Shown piece by piece: positions 44,054 through 52,620 of a DNA stretch of 64,000 nt (position 1 is the first letter of the stretch; each line of letters begins with the position of its first letter). Below the pieces are notes generated by a model, which saw only the letters and a program-made list of their open reading frames with translations, was not told the origin of the DNA and did no database searches. The position numbers and the translations under genes were made by a program. The stretch comes from Reinekea sp. G2M2-21 (GTDB lineage: Bacteria; Pseudomonadota; Gammaproteobacteria; Pseudomonadales; Natronospirillaceae), in contig NZ_JADPQG010000001.1 in NCBI RefSeq assembly GCF_015687175.1, forward strand, positions 1,116,001 to 1,180,000, written 5' to 3'.

Positions 44054-45736
44054 ATGAATCGAAGAGAATTTCTTAAAAATGTCGGCGCTTCTGGAATGGT
44101 AGCTGTCGCGCCGATTGCGTTAACTTCAAAAGCTTCCGCAGCAACAGACTTAGTGCCAGTGGGGAAATACTTTGTGTTTGCTCATCTGGGTGGAGGTTGG
44201 GAGCCAACAACCTTTTGTAACCCTCAAGGCAATAAGCTGCGTTCTACTGTCGGGCAAGAGCTAGGAATGGATAACGGTCAAGTTCGTAATGCCGGCAGTA
44301 TCGTGAATAAATACCCCGCTTCGGCGATTCGACGCGCAATAGATGTTTATGCAGGTTCAGCTACTGTTTCTGCCGACATGAAATATGCACCTTATTTGGG
44401 GACGTTTAACCGAACCGGTGCTGATGGTGTAAATGATGATGGCAACGCTAATGACGGCCTTACTACGCTGCATATTCAAAGAATTTTGAGCGGTGATATT
44501 GCAGGTTCTTTATTGACGGCGGCCAGTAGCGCTGGGTTTGTTTGGAAAACCACCAAGACAGCTGCACAAATTGAAGCCAATGCGCGGGCGATTATTGAAG
44601 GCACAGTTCAAAATGTTCAATTAAACGGCATTGAGACTGAGTTGGTTGATCGAGATCTGGCTTTAAACGGAACTCAAATGACAGCAGATTTGTTTGTTTA
44701 TGATGCGTTCGTTTGTTTGCATGCGGATCAACTTCGAGTTTTAAATGGCGTTGATAACCGAACCAATTCGCACTCAACGGGAACTCAGTATGCTGATACC
44801 GGATCGATGGCGATGGGGTATCCGGATTTTAGTGCGCTGTATGCCGCTCTTCAAGGGGCAGACCGACCGCTGGCTTGGATGACGGATGGATCTGGGAATG
44901 ACTCAACGGCCAGTTTGGTTGCTCGCTCTACTGCTTCAGACGCGAGTGTTTTTGACATATTGGCTGATCCTAAGCGAAACACCAGTGGCGCACCCGGTGG
45001 CAATCCGATGACGGCTAACATTCAGGTATTCTTGGATGAAGCAAATAATCGACGGGCGGCGCTACAAAAGCAAAAAGAACGATTACCGTTGCGTCAGCAA
45101 TTCCAGGATCAACTGTATTTAGTGCGAGATCAAGGAAGTGAGTTTACTGCTGTTGCAAACGATATTAATAATCCACCTCCTGGACCGAAGCTGGATCTCA
45201 AGGTGATCGCTGAAGATGGAAATATTGGCAGCGGGCGTAGGCGTCATATACGTATTGGCGCAGCCGGATTTGAAACGGGCATGGCCTCTTCAATGCAAAT
45301 TGGTTTTGGCAGTTTTGATACACATGGCAACCACGACCAAACACACTTTAATAGTATTCGAGCAGTCTTGATCGATTTGCACTTTTTATTCAGAGCACTG
45401 GAAGCGCATGGTGTAAAGGATCAAACAACCATAATTGTAGGTTCTGATTTTGGTCGGACGCCTTGGTATAACGATGGTGATGGCAAAGACCATTGGGCGG
45501 TGACCAGTTATATGCTAATGGGCAACGGTGTGGCCGGTGGTACTTCGGTAAATGCGACGAATGGTTTGATTGAAGCGTTGAATGTCAATTCCAGTATGCA
45601 ACCTGTAACTGCCGGAGGTGTCAGGATGACGGCCTCCCACATACATCGTGAATTGCGGAAGTTTGCGGGAATAGATAATAACCCAATCACACTTCAATTC
45701 CCGATCGAGGCTGAGGATATGAATATTCTGGGCTAG
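44054..45736 (+). CDS. Tat-exported DUF1501-family protein
   Basis: About 560 residues. The twin-arginine signal NRREFLKN is followed by a hydrophobic stretch and TSKASA cleavage site. The C-terminal part has the DUF1501 pattern FDTHGNHDQTHFNSIRAVL, then a central helix, then VGSDFGRTPWYNDGDGKDHW, which has an alkaline-phosphatase-superfamily look. Family members are secreted and usually coded next to cytochrome-c/DUF1592-type proteins, as here, 18 bases downstream. I chose the ATG at 44054 because GGAG is well spaced from it; the ATG at 44048 is too close. Substrate unknown. Confidence 0.82.
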   Translation: MNRREFLKNVGASGMVAVAPIALTSKASAATDLVPVGKYFVFAHLGGGWEPTTFCNPQGNKLRSTVGQELGMDNGQVRNAGSIVNKYPASAIRRAIDVYAGSATVSADMKYAPYLGTFNRTGADGVNDDGNANDGLTTLHIQRILSGDIAGSLLTAASSAGFVWKTTKTAAQIEANARAIIEGTVQNVQLNGIETELVDRDLALNGTQMTADLFVYDAFVCLHADQLRVLNGVDNRTNSHSTGTQYADTGSMAMGYPDFSALYAALQGADRPLAWMTDGSGNDSTASLVARSTASDASVFDILADPKRNTSGAPGGNPMTANIQVFLDEANNRRAALQKQKERLPLRQQFQDQLYLVRDQGSEFTAVANDINNPPPGPKLDLKVIAEDGNIGSGRRRHIRIGAAGFETGMASSMQIGFGSFDTHGNHDQTHFNSIRAVLIDLHFLFRALEAHGVKDQTTIIVGSDFGRTPWYNDGDGKDHWAVTSYMLMGNGVAGGTSVNATNGLIEALNVNSSMQPVTAGGVRMTASHIHRELRKFAGIDNNPITLQFPIEAEDMNILG

Positions 45737-45802
45737 TGTTCATATATGAATAGATATAGGCAGGGTGACCTGCCTTTACTTTATGAGAGAAAGAAGTCAG
45801 TG

Positions 45803-46015
45803 ATGAGATTGAAATGGTTGTTCGTCGTTCTTTGTGTAGTTGGCGTCAGCGGCTGCGTTACGGTTAGCCCTTGGCAACGTGGTAATTTAGCCAAGTCTGA
45901 AATGAGTTGGTCCCCCGACGCATTGGAGTCCACCTTGGATGGGCACATTTACTTTGCGAAAGAAGCGTCATCTGGTGGTGGCGCTGCCGCTGGCGGTGGT
46001 TGTGGTTGTAACTGA
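45803..46015 (+). CDS. DUF4266-family mini-lipoprotein with Gly-rich Cys-Gly-Cys tail
   Basis: 70 residues from the ATG at 45803 after GAGAAAGAAG. Signal peptide with lipobox VSGC (Cys 18). The mature part VTVSPWQRGNLAKSEMSW is typical of DUF4266. HIYFAKEASSGGGAAAGGG precedes a terminal CGCN. The two Cys at the C-terminus plus a lipid-anchored Cys make a striking small protein that could carry metal, a thiol-linked group or a disulfide. The gene lies directly before the DUF3570 gene (14 bases), its usual partner. Function unknown. Confidence 0.82.
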   Translation: MRLKWLFVVLCVVGVSGCVTVSPWQRGNLAKSEMSWSPDALESTLDGHIYFAKEASSGGGAAAGGGCGCN

Positions 46016-46029
46016 GTTAAGGGATCTTC

Positions 46030-47346
46030 ATGTCTAAAAAATTAACCTTGCTGGCTAAGAGTGCCTTGGCCATTCCCGGAATGATTGCAACAGCTCAAGC
46101 TGCTGGACCAGCCGGTTCAGAAGCATCGTACCGTTACACGTACTACACGGAAGATGACAGCCCTGAAGCGCGGGACGACTCTGGTGGGGCGCAGGACCGT
46201 TATAAAATACAGGTACATCAATTTCACATTTTGACGCCCGTGACAGACAAATTCGCTGTTAATGTCGAGGCCAGCTATGAGTCTATGTCGGGTGCGTCAC
46301 CCGTTTATTCATACATCGCCGATGGGCAAGAAGATGTATATACCCATTTTAATGGCGCATCAAGAGAACGCCGGTATGACGTCAGCGCAAATGGCCGGTA
46401 TTACGGCTCTACATCGGATGCTGGTGCCGGTGTCTATGCATCTATGGAGCGAGACTATTTTGCTTTAAATGGCTCTTTGGATGGTTCCATTCAAATTAAC
46501 GATCAGATGACAACTCTCAGCGGCGGTGTGAGCGCTGGACACGATTGGTTGAACCCTAACAGTGGCGTCGTGAGCGACAGTGGTGATGTGCTAATGGTCA
46601 ATGATCTTTCATCTGAGGAGCTGGAACAGCTCGCGGCAGATGCGCCAGCCCGGCATGCCGCCAAAGGCAAAACGAAATGGCAACTGTCGGTATTTGAAGG
46701 CGTAGGACAGATTATCGATATGAATACAGTGGTGCAGGGGAGTGTTTCCTTTACCTACAAGACCGGGTACCTATCTGACCCCTATCGAGACTGCGTGGGT
46801 TCGGATGCGCCTTTGGCTGATAACGTTCCCTGTGATATTCGACCGTCTACACGTGCCGCAGGTACGCTATCGCTGGGTGTTCGTCGCTACTTGCCAACCC
46901 TGAATGCAGCTGTACATGGCGACTATCGATTGTTTGTGGACAACTGGGATGTCATGTCTCATACATTGGATTTGGATTACTATCAAAATTGGGCACCGAA
47001 CTGGAACTTTTTTGTTAATAACGACGTCAACTTCCAACTGGTTCCAGGCGTTCGTTACTACCAACAGAGTCAGGCTTACTTTTACGAAATTCCAGATTTA
47101 AATACGACCACAGGGTCTGCTTATTCGGCAGATACAACGCGGTATTACTCGAGTGATCCGCGTTTATCACATTATGGTGCTATTTCGTTGAAAACACGCC
47201 TGAAAATAGATTTCCGGCAGTTCTCGCTAAACGGTTCGGTTGAACGCTACGCGGCTAATCCGGCGTACGGCTTCAATTTCGATGATGATACACCTGGTTT
47301 GCCGGCCTATTGGCGTTTCACGACGGGGTTGGATTTCAGATTCTGA
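46030..47346 (+). CDS. DUF3570-family outer-membrane beta-barrel-like protein
   Basis: 438 residues after an AAGGGA ribosome site. A signal-like N-terminus ends AQAAG. The mature part is rich in alternating aromatic/polar strands (YRYTYYTEDD, GVRYYQQSQAYFYEIPD) and ends in the aromatic FRF, as outer-membrane barrels do. A SMSGASP motif near residues 86-91 is discussed as a possible flavinylation-like site. DUF3570 proteins occur with DUF4266, ApbE and thioredoxin-like partners, but I know no proven function. The stop overlaps the ApbE start. Confidence 0.8.
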   Translation: MSKKLTLLAKSALAIPGMIATAQAAGPAGSEASYRYTYYTEDDSPEARDDSGGAQDRYKIQVHQFHILTPVTDKFAVNVEASYESMSGASPVYSYIADGQEDVYTHFNGASRERRYDVSANGRYYGSTSDAGAGVYASMERDYFALNGSLDGSIQINDQMTTLSGGVSAGHDWLNPNSGVVSDSGDVLMVNDLSSEELEQLAADAPARHAAKGKTKWQLSVFEGVGQIIDMNTVVQGSVSFTYKTGYLSDPYRDCVGSDAPLADNVPCDIRPSTRAAGTLSLGVRRYLPTLNAAVHGDYRLFVDNWDVMSHTLDLDYYQNWAPNWNFFVNNDVNFQLVPGVRYYQQSQAYFYEIPDLNTTTGSAYSADTTRYYSSDPRLSHYGAISLKTRLKIDFRQFSLNGSVERYAANPAYGFNFDDDTPGLPAYWRFTTGLDFRF

Positions 47347-48236
47347 TGTCTGCACGACTGAGAAGTTTCGGTTTTAAAGCCATGGGTGGGCCATGTAATG
47401 TGCACCTGTGGCTAAGAGAAGAGGACGAACTGACTAAAATAGAGAAGGAATTGACCGACGAGGTTCGGAGGTTAGAAGCTAAATTCAGCCGTTTCCAACC
47501 TTCAAGCTTACTGTCGCAGATTAATCGAGGTGAGTTAAACGAAGTTTCCCTAGATGCTGAGACAGTAGGGCTGTTTAATTATGTTGACCAGTGTTTTGAC
47601 CTCAGCGGTCATATGTTTGACCCGACTATCGGTAGCCTGCATAGGGTATGGGACTTTAAAATTCCTAACCTGCCTGATCCCAGAGATTTAGAGCGAGCTT
47701 TACAGCATATTGGTTGGAAAAAAGTAAATTGGGATGGCAGGACGGTCAATTTGACACACAATGTGCAGATCGATCTAGGCGGCATTGTTAAAGAGTTTGC
47801 GGTTGATCGACTATGTACCTTACTGAAAGAAAAGGGGCTTATCGGTCTGGTTAATTTATCCGGTGACATTGCGGTCAGTCAGGCTCCTGAAGACAAACCA
47901 GCTTGGAAAGTTGCGATACAGCACCCCAGAAAAGCCGGAGCTATTGCCGAAGTTGATTTAGCCGCCGGCGCAATAGCGGGCAGTGGCGACTATGAGCGGT
48001 TTATAGAAATTGATGGCGTTCGCTATTGCCATTTGTTAAGGCCAGATACCGGATACCCTGCGCCGAACGGTTTTTGTGCCGTAAGCGTTATTGCTGAAAA
48101 TTGTTTATTGGCTGGGACGGTTTCGACAGTAGCGATGTTGAAAGGTGAGCTCGGTCACGCATGGTTAGAAGAAATGCAGCTGCCTTATGTGGCATTTGAT
48201 CAGGCTTTGCAAGCCTACAGTTCTATTGAGGTTTAA
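47346..48236 (+). CDS. ApbE-family FAD:protein FMN transferase lacking a signal peptide
   Basis: 296 residues from the ATG at 47346 that overlaps the DUF3570 stop. ApbE features are GFKAMGGPCNVHLWL at the start, FDPTIGSLHRVWDF, IDLGGIVKEFAVDRL, NLSGDIAVS, and HLLRPDTGYPAPNG followed by LAGTVSTVAML, which contain the metal- and FAD-binding sites. ApbE moves FMN from FAD onto Ser/Thr of target proteins. Typical ApbE is a periplasmic lipoprotein; this one begins MSARLRSFGFKAMG with no signal, suggesting cytoplasmic action. Its operon position implies that a product of this operon is flavinylated. Confidence 0.85.
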   Translation: MSARLRSFGFKAMGGPCNVHLWLREEDELTKIEKELTDEVRRLEAKFSRFQPSSLLSQINRGELNEVSLDAETVGLFNYVDQCFDLSGHMFDPTIGSLHRVWDFKIPNLPDPRDLERALQHIGWKKVNWDGRTVNLTHNVQIDLGGIVKEFAVDRLCTLLKEKGLIGLVNLSGDIAVSQAPEDKPAWKVAIQHPRKAGAIAEVDLAAGAIAGSGDYERFIEIDGVRYCHLLRPDTGYPAPNGFCAVSVIAENCLLAGTVSTVAMLKGELGHAWLEEMQLPYVAFDQALQAYSSIEV

Positions 48237-48240
48237 TACA

Positions 48241-49938
48241 ATGAAGAAGTTTGGTCTGTTGATGTTGACTCTACTCATGAGTCACGTATGGGCAGAAGAT
48301 TTTTTACCGGTTGATGATGCATTTCAATTGCACGTCACGCGTATCGGCGATTCGTTGGAATTTAGTTTTGACATCGCGGATGACTATTATCTGTATCGTG
48401 ATCAGTACCGGCTGAATACCTTAGAAGGTGCTAAGTTGTCGGAACCGGTCTTCAGCGATAATGTAAAAATAAAATACGACCCTAATTTCGAAGAAGATAT
48501 GGCCGTTTTTTATCACACTATGAGTGTGAGCCAGCAAATCCTGTCGGAAACGGGTCATGTACAAGTAGTTTATCAAGGCTGTGCCGATGCAGGACTGTGC
48601 TACCCACCTCAAAAAAGACTGTTCGACTTGCAAGGTAATGCCATTGTAACCGAGGCGGTCAGCTTACCCCTGACGCTGGATACTGAAATTGAAGGGGCCG
48701 AGTTTGTCGGGTTCGATGAGCCTGCTTCTGCTCAAACCAGTGGTAGCTTGACCATTGTTACAGCGATCGCCTTTGCCTTGATTGGTGGTTTGATATTAAA
48801 CCTGATGCCTTGTGTGTTCCCGGTTTTGTCATTGAAAGCTATGCACATGGCACAATTTGGCCAGGATGAACGGCACGCGAGACAGCATGGTTTAGCTTAT
48901 ACCTTCGGTGTTATTTTAAGTTTTATCGCCGTAGCTGGCGTTTTATTGCTAATTCGTTATTTTGGCGAGTGGGTCGGTTGGGGCTTTCAATTGCAGTCTC
49001 CCTATTTTGTTGCAGGGCTGGTGTTACTCTTTTTTGCCATGTCGTTAACAATGACTGGCTATGTCGAATTTGGACAAAACCTGATGGGCTTGGGGCAGGG
49101 GTTGACCCAAAAAACCGGCTTAACGGGTTCATTTTTCACGGGTGTTTTAGCCACTGTCGTGGCGACACCCTGTACGGCCCCATTTATGGGGTCCGCTATT
49201 GGTTTTGCTTTGTTGCAGCCGGCGTTCGTCAGCCTTCTTATTTTTGCCTCTATGGGCTTGGGTTTGGCGTTACCCATTCTGGCGATTAGTTATATTCCCG
49301 GTTTGGCTCGTTGGATGCCAAAACCGGGTGCCTGGATGAATGTATTTCGTCAACTAATGGCGTTTCCGCTATTCGCGACTGCGTTGTGGTTGATGTGGGT
49401 ACTGATTGAGATTAAGGGTACTAATGCATTGTTAAAGGTGGGAATCGGTTTAATTTTGTTTACCATGGCAATTTGGCCAGCCTTGAACATTCGGCACAAC
49501 CAGGGAATGTACGGAAAATGGTTTAAGGGGCTGGCTCGTTATGGCTTAATTGCGCTGGCTCTGTTTATGGTGTTGGATCAACGCGCGACTAAGGAGCTTT
49601 GGCAGGAATACAGTCCTGAATTAGTGTCGCAATCTCTGGCTCAGGGCAAATCCGTGTTTGTGGATGTGACAGCAGCCTGGTGTATCACTTGTAAGGCAAA
49701 TGAGCGGGTAGCATTGTCTGGCAGTAAGTTCGAAGATCTGGTTGCAGCCAATGACATAGTCTTAGTGAAAGCTGACTGGACCAATCCGTCGCCAGAGGTT
49801 GATGCCTTAATCGCCGGGTTTAACAGGGATGGTGTGCCATTGTATGCTTTTTACCCTGCTGGCAACCCTGTGCCGGAAATATTACCTCAAATCCTTACCT
49901 TTAATTTAATTGAAAATTTGTTCACTAATCCTGGCTGA
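48241..49938 (+). CDS. dsbD: Thiol:disulfide interchange protein DsbD
   Basis: 565 residues from the ATG at 48241. A signal peptide precedes the periplasmic alpha domain, with its Cys pair in YQGCADAGLCYPPQ. Eight membrane helices carry the Cys in LMPCVFPVLSLK and VATPCTAPFMG. A thioredoxin-like gamma domain with CITC (AAWCITCKANERV) ends it. DsbD passes electrons from cytoplasmic thioredoxin to periplasmic thiols. As last gene of the run it would supply reducing power, for example for haem-motif Cys or the Cys pair of the DUF4266 protein. A general DsbD may exist elsewhere. Confidence 0.92.
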   Translation: MKKFGLLMLTLLMSHVWAEDFLPVDDAFQLHVTRIGDSLEFSFDIADDYYLYRDQYRLNTLEGAKLSEPVFSDNVKIKYDPNFEEDMAVFYHTMSVSQQILSETGHVQVVYQGCADAGLCYPPQKRLFDLQGNAIVTEAVSLPLTLDTEIEGAEFVGFDEPASAQTSGSLTIVTAIAFALIGGLILNLMPCVFPVLSLKAMHMAQFGQDERHARQHGLAYTFGVILSFIAVAGVLLLIRYFGEWVGWGFQLQSPYFVAGLVLLFFAMSLTMTGYVEFGQNLMGLGQGLTQKTGLTGSFFTGVLATVVATPCTAPFMGSAIGFALLQPAFVSLLIFASMGLGLALPILAISYIPGLARWMPKPGAWMNVFRQLMAFPLFATALWLMWVLIEIKGTNALLKVGIGLILFTMAIWPALNIRHNQGMYGKWFKGLARYGLIALALFMVLDQRATKELWQEYSPELVSQSLAQGKSVFVDVTAAWCITCKANERVALSGSKFEDLVAANDIVLVKADWTNPSPEVDALIAGFNRDGVPLYAFYPAGNPVPEILPQILTFNLIENLFTNPG

Positions 49939-49985
49939 GCCAGCTACTATGTAGTTCTATTGTTTATAGTTTAAATAATACGTTT

Positions 49986-50020
49986 GACTGCCCAATCCTC
50001 TGATTGGGCAGTCGTGTTTT
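49986..50020 (+). terminator. Terminator closing the cytochrome-to-dsbD run
   Basis: GACTGCCCAATC-CTCT-GATTGGGCAGTC forms a 12-base perfect stem followed by CGTGTTTT, about 50 bases after the dsbD stop. Confidence 0.85.
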
Positions 50021-50076
50021 GGGGATGTCGTGTTGTTTGACTTAATTCGTAAAAAACTGGTTTTAAGGTGTTAGTT

Positions 50077-50583
50077 TTGGATCGTAATCGTAATCCAGCG
50101 ATATTGGATATTGAAGCTTCTGGATTTGGCAAAGGCAGTTACCCAATTGAAATTGGTGTCGCCGCAGAGAATGGGAAATCTTATTCTTGGTTAGTCTATC
50201 CCGAATCAGACTGGACACATTGGCAACCCGAAGCTGCCCGTTTGCACCGGATTACCCGTGATGATCTGCTGAAGGACGGTGTAAAGCCGGCGGTGATTGC
50301 CGAAACGCTGAATGAGCTTTTTGAGGGGCAGACACTGTACAGTGATGGTTGGGGATTTGATTCCGGTTGGCTGAGCCTGCTGTTCTATGTCGCTCGAAAA
50401 TCAATGTTATTTAAGTTGGAAACGTTGCCCAGGATTCTCAGTGAGTATCAGCTTGAGCACTGGGATCGCGTCAAGGCGGAGTTGCGAGAAAAGCATGGGT
50501 GGGTGCATCACCGCGCTGAGCAAGATGCCAAACTATTACAAAAGACTTATCAGAAAACGGCCATTAATGAGACATTAAAATGA
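50077..50583 (+). CDS. DEDDh exonuclease-like protein
   Basis: 168 residues. Motif I is LDIEASG near residue 9, motif II is probably the Asp-containing YSDGWGFDSGWL, and motif III is HHRAEQDAKLL, so all DEDDh acids and the His are present. This fold covers the DnaQ/oligoribonuclease group of 3'-5' exonucleases. The start is uncertain: a TTG at 50077 lies at good distance from TAAGGTG, while a GTG at 50068 is too close. It resembles the acidic protein coded at 5588-6076, which may be a divergent paralogue. Confidence 0.75.
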   Translation: MDRNRNPAILDIEASGFGKGSYPIEIGVAAENGKSYSWLVYPESDWTHWQPEAARLHRITRDDLLKDGVKPAVIAETLNELFEGQTLYSDGWGFDSGWLSLLFYVARKSMLFKLETLPRILSEYQLEHWDRVKAELREKHGWVHHRAEQDAKLLQKTYQKTAINETLK

Positions 50584-50735
50584 GTCTGTCCTTTGGTCAT
50601 TCGGTTTTATGGATGAGATAGCAGGCATATTGGAAGCGGGTCTTCAGACTGCGGAGCATGCCGGTCTTGTGTTCGACATGCTCCTCTACGGACAGGGCGT
50701 AGAATAATACCTGAGGCAATCAGGGTGCCAATGTT

Positions 50736-51287
50736 TTAGCTGGCAAATACTGACCGTTCTGTTGCAGTAACACTCTCACTCGCAATCTCCGCGGCTACCT
50801 GTTCGTCAGCAACGTTCTTTGATTCTTCATCAGATAGGTTATCTGCAATTTGTGACGGCGCAGAGAAGTCATGGGCACTGCTGTCGGTTGGTGTATTTTC
50901 TTCTTTTTCTTTCTTACGTTTATTTTCTTCACGTGTAATGGCTCGATCGTTCATTACCCAGGTCACGGATTTTTCATCGAAGTCAGGGTTACCGTTAGCC
51001 CTGGCGGCTTTTTTTGCAAGTGTTTCGTTCAGTTCGTCCGCTTCTTTGGACATGTTTTTGCGCTCAGAGGGTTCCAAGGCTTCGACCATTGAGTAAATGG
51101 CGGCAGATACCGCTTCAGAAGCAATTCGATCCGCTGATTTACCAAACCGCTTGGCTATCACCTCCAACATCGCAATATCGGACGTGTTTAAACGGACACT
51201 GTAATCGGAAAACGTAATTTCAGTCTCTCGACGCAGGGCTTCTTCTTCGTAATATGTCTTGATCAGTTCTTGAGCGCGGTTAGACAT
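50736..51287 (-). CDS. Ribbon-helix-helix-like protein with long acidic tail
   Basis: 183 residues. Residues about 24-75 (FSDYSVRLNTSDIAMLEVIAKRFG and SADRIASEAVSAAIYSMVEAL) have a strand followed by two helices, as in ribbon-helix-helix DNA-binding proteins. The rest is highly charged and predicted disordered, with a basic patch (ENKRKKEKEE) and an acidic Ser/Glu-rich end. I recognise no family. A DNA-associated role is only suggested by the fold guess. It is divergent from bolA. Confidence 0.6.
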   Translation of the reverse strand: MSNRAQELIKTYYEEEALRRETEITFSDYSVRLNTSDIAMLEVIAKRFGKSADRIASEAVSAAIYSMVEALEPSERKNMSKEADELNETLAKKAARANGNPDFDEKSVTWVMNDRAITREENKRKKEKEENTPTDSSAHDFSAPSQIADNLSDEESKNVADEQVAAEIASESVTATERSVFAS

Positions 51288-51357
51288 GTAATCCTCTTTT
51301 TTTCATGGTCAATTGCGTTAAACTTAGCGGCCAAGTGTACTTGAAGTGACATAAAAA

Positions 51358-51660
51358 ATGGCAGTACAAAATACAATTGAGCAAAAACTATCAGTGTTAA
51401 ACCCTGTCCATTTATCGGTGGACAACGAGAGTCATATGCATTCTGTGCCGCCAAACAGCGAGACACATTTCAAAGTAGTGTTAGTCAGCGAGCTCTTCTC
51501 GGGGATGCGTCCGGTTAAACGGCACCAAAAAGTATATGGCTTATTACAGGAAGAACTGTCCTCAGGTGTGCATGCATTGGCTTTGCATATTTACACACCT
51601 GAAGAGTGGGATGGACAGATGCCTGAGTCTCCGGCGTGTAAGGGCGGTAACGGTAAATAA
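51358..51660 (+). CDS. bolA: BolA-family protein
   Basis: 100 residues with the BolA signature ETHFKVVLVSELFSGMRPVKRHQKVYGLLQEEL, and a conserved His near residue 38 used in iron-sulfur sharing with monothiol glutaredoxins. BolA also acts as a stress-linked regulator in E. coli. Start ATG at 51358; no strong ribosome site is seen. Confidence 0.88.
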   Translation: MAVQNTIEQKLSVLNPVHLSVDNESHMHSVPPNSETHFKVVLVSELFSGMRPVKRHQKVYGLLQEELSSGVHALALHIYTPEEWDGQMPESPACKGGNGK

Positions 51661-51688
51661 CCCGCCCAGTAAAGTGTGAGGCGTCAAG

Positions 51689-52234
51689 TTATTTGCTGGG
51701 TGCGTGAAACAGCAAATACATGTCGGTTAGTAACTCCGGAATGTCATCAAACATTTGTTTCAATAACTTAGGTTGCTTATAGAGCGTCTTGAAATCCGGT
51801 TCATCAGCAAAAAAGCCAGACGCTGTTTCAATCGGCAAAAGTAGCAAAGCGAGTTGTTCTTCATCTTTATGTTGCCAAGCATCTGGTAGTTCAAACACCA
51901 CTTCCATAAATCCTTGGCACCACGCTTCCATATCTGAATTTTGATAATCGACGGTGGGTTCGAAGGTGACGGTAAGATCGGAATCCGAATATAACTCGTC
52001 GCTGATGTCTTTGTACAATTGAACGCAGCTGTTAGCGAATGATATTGCTTCCTGTTCTGGTAACTCAGTCAACGGTTGTCCAATAGCAGATGCAAGCCAA
52101 TCATCATCCAGCGATTCTCCGCACATAAACAGCGCGGTTAAAAAGCCGTGTAATCCATGAATATCGAAGCAGTCTTCGTGGCGCTCTTCTTCTTCGAGCC
52201 AGTCGGCGAGTTGGTCTATATCTAGCGTGGTCAT
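51689..52234 (-). CDS. UPF0149 (YgfB/YecA-like) protein
   Basis: 181 residues, all-helical and acidic. HGLHGFLTALFMCGESLDDDWL and DMEAWCQGFMEVV are typical of the UPF0149 group. No enzymatic motif and no zinc-binding SEC-C tail, unlike some YecA proteins. Function unknown. Start at the ATG at 52234; a TTG two codons upstream is less likely. Convergent with bolA. Confidence 0.8.
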   Translation of the reverse strand: MTTLDIDQLADWLEEEERHEDCFDIHGLHGFLTALFMCGESLDDDWLASAIGQPLTELPEQEAISFANSCVQLYKDISDELYSDSDLTVTFEPTVDYQNSDMEAWCQGFMEVVFELPDAWQHKDEEQLALLLLPIETASGFFADEPDFKTLYKQPKLLKQMFDDIPELLTDMYLLFHAPSK

Positions 52235-52484
52235 ATGCAAGTCTGAAGTTAAAAGAGGCAGTATAGCTGTTTCATCAAGAATAGGTTATAGCGCATTGCT
52301 GATTAATTTTTGCACATGGCCAGATTCCGGCAAGCGACACAGCAAAATTTTGGCATGCTCGAGGTATTAAACCGTCATCAGGCAGGGTATGGCGACGAAA
52401 CTTGTCTCGACATTGATAATTCCAAGGGTGATATTGGGCTTTCAATGTCTTACGACGCTCGTTACAATCCAACCGTTTTACAAT

Positions 52485-52560
52485 GTCCCCTTAGTTCAGT
52501 TGGATAGAACAAGGACCTCCTAAGTCTTAGACGTGAGTTCGAATCTCGCAGGGGACGCCA
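52485..52560 (+). tRNA. tRNA-Arg (anticodon CCU)
   Basis: A full cloverleaf of 76 bases with encoded CCA. Acceptor stem GTCCCCT/AGGGGAC, D-arm from TTAGTTCAGTTGGATAGAAC, anticodon loop CTCCTAA (anticodon CCT in DNA), and T-arm GTTCGAATC. It reads the rare AGG codon. Confidence 0.95.
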
Positions 52561-52620
52561 ACTGCATATTGACGCATCGAAAAAAGCTGTGTTGGTGCTC
52601 ACGGATAAAGAGAGGTTACT

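Noticed and set aside
50653-50684. GGAGCATG/CATGCTCC inverted repeat between convergent genes
   Set aside because: Sixteen-base loop and no T-tract; too weak to call a terminator or RNA gene.
52440-52485. Promoter for tRNA-Arg (TTCAAT and TACAAT hexamers)
   Set aside because: The hexamers match the consensus poorly in the -35 position and cannot be told from chance.
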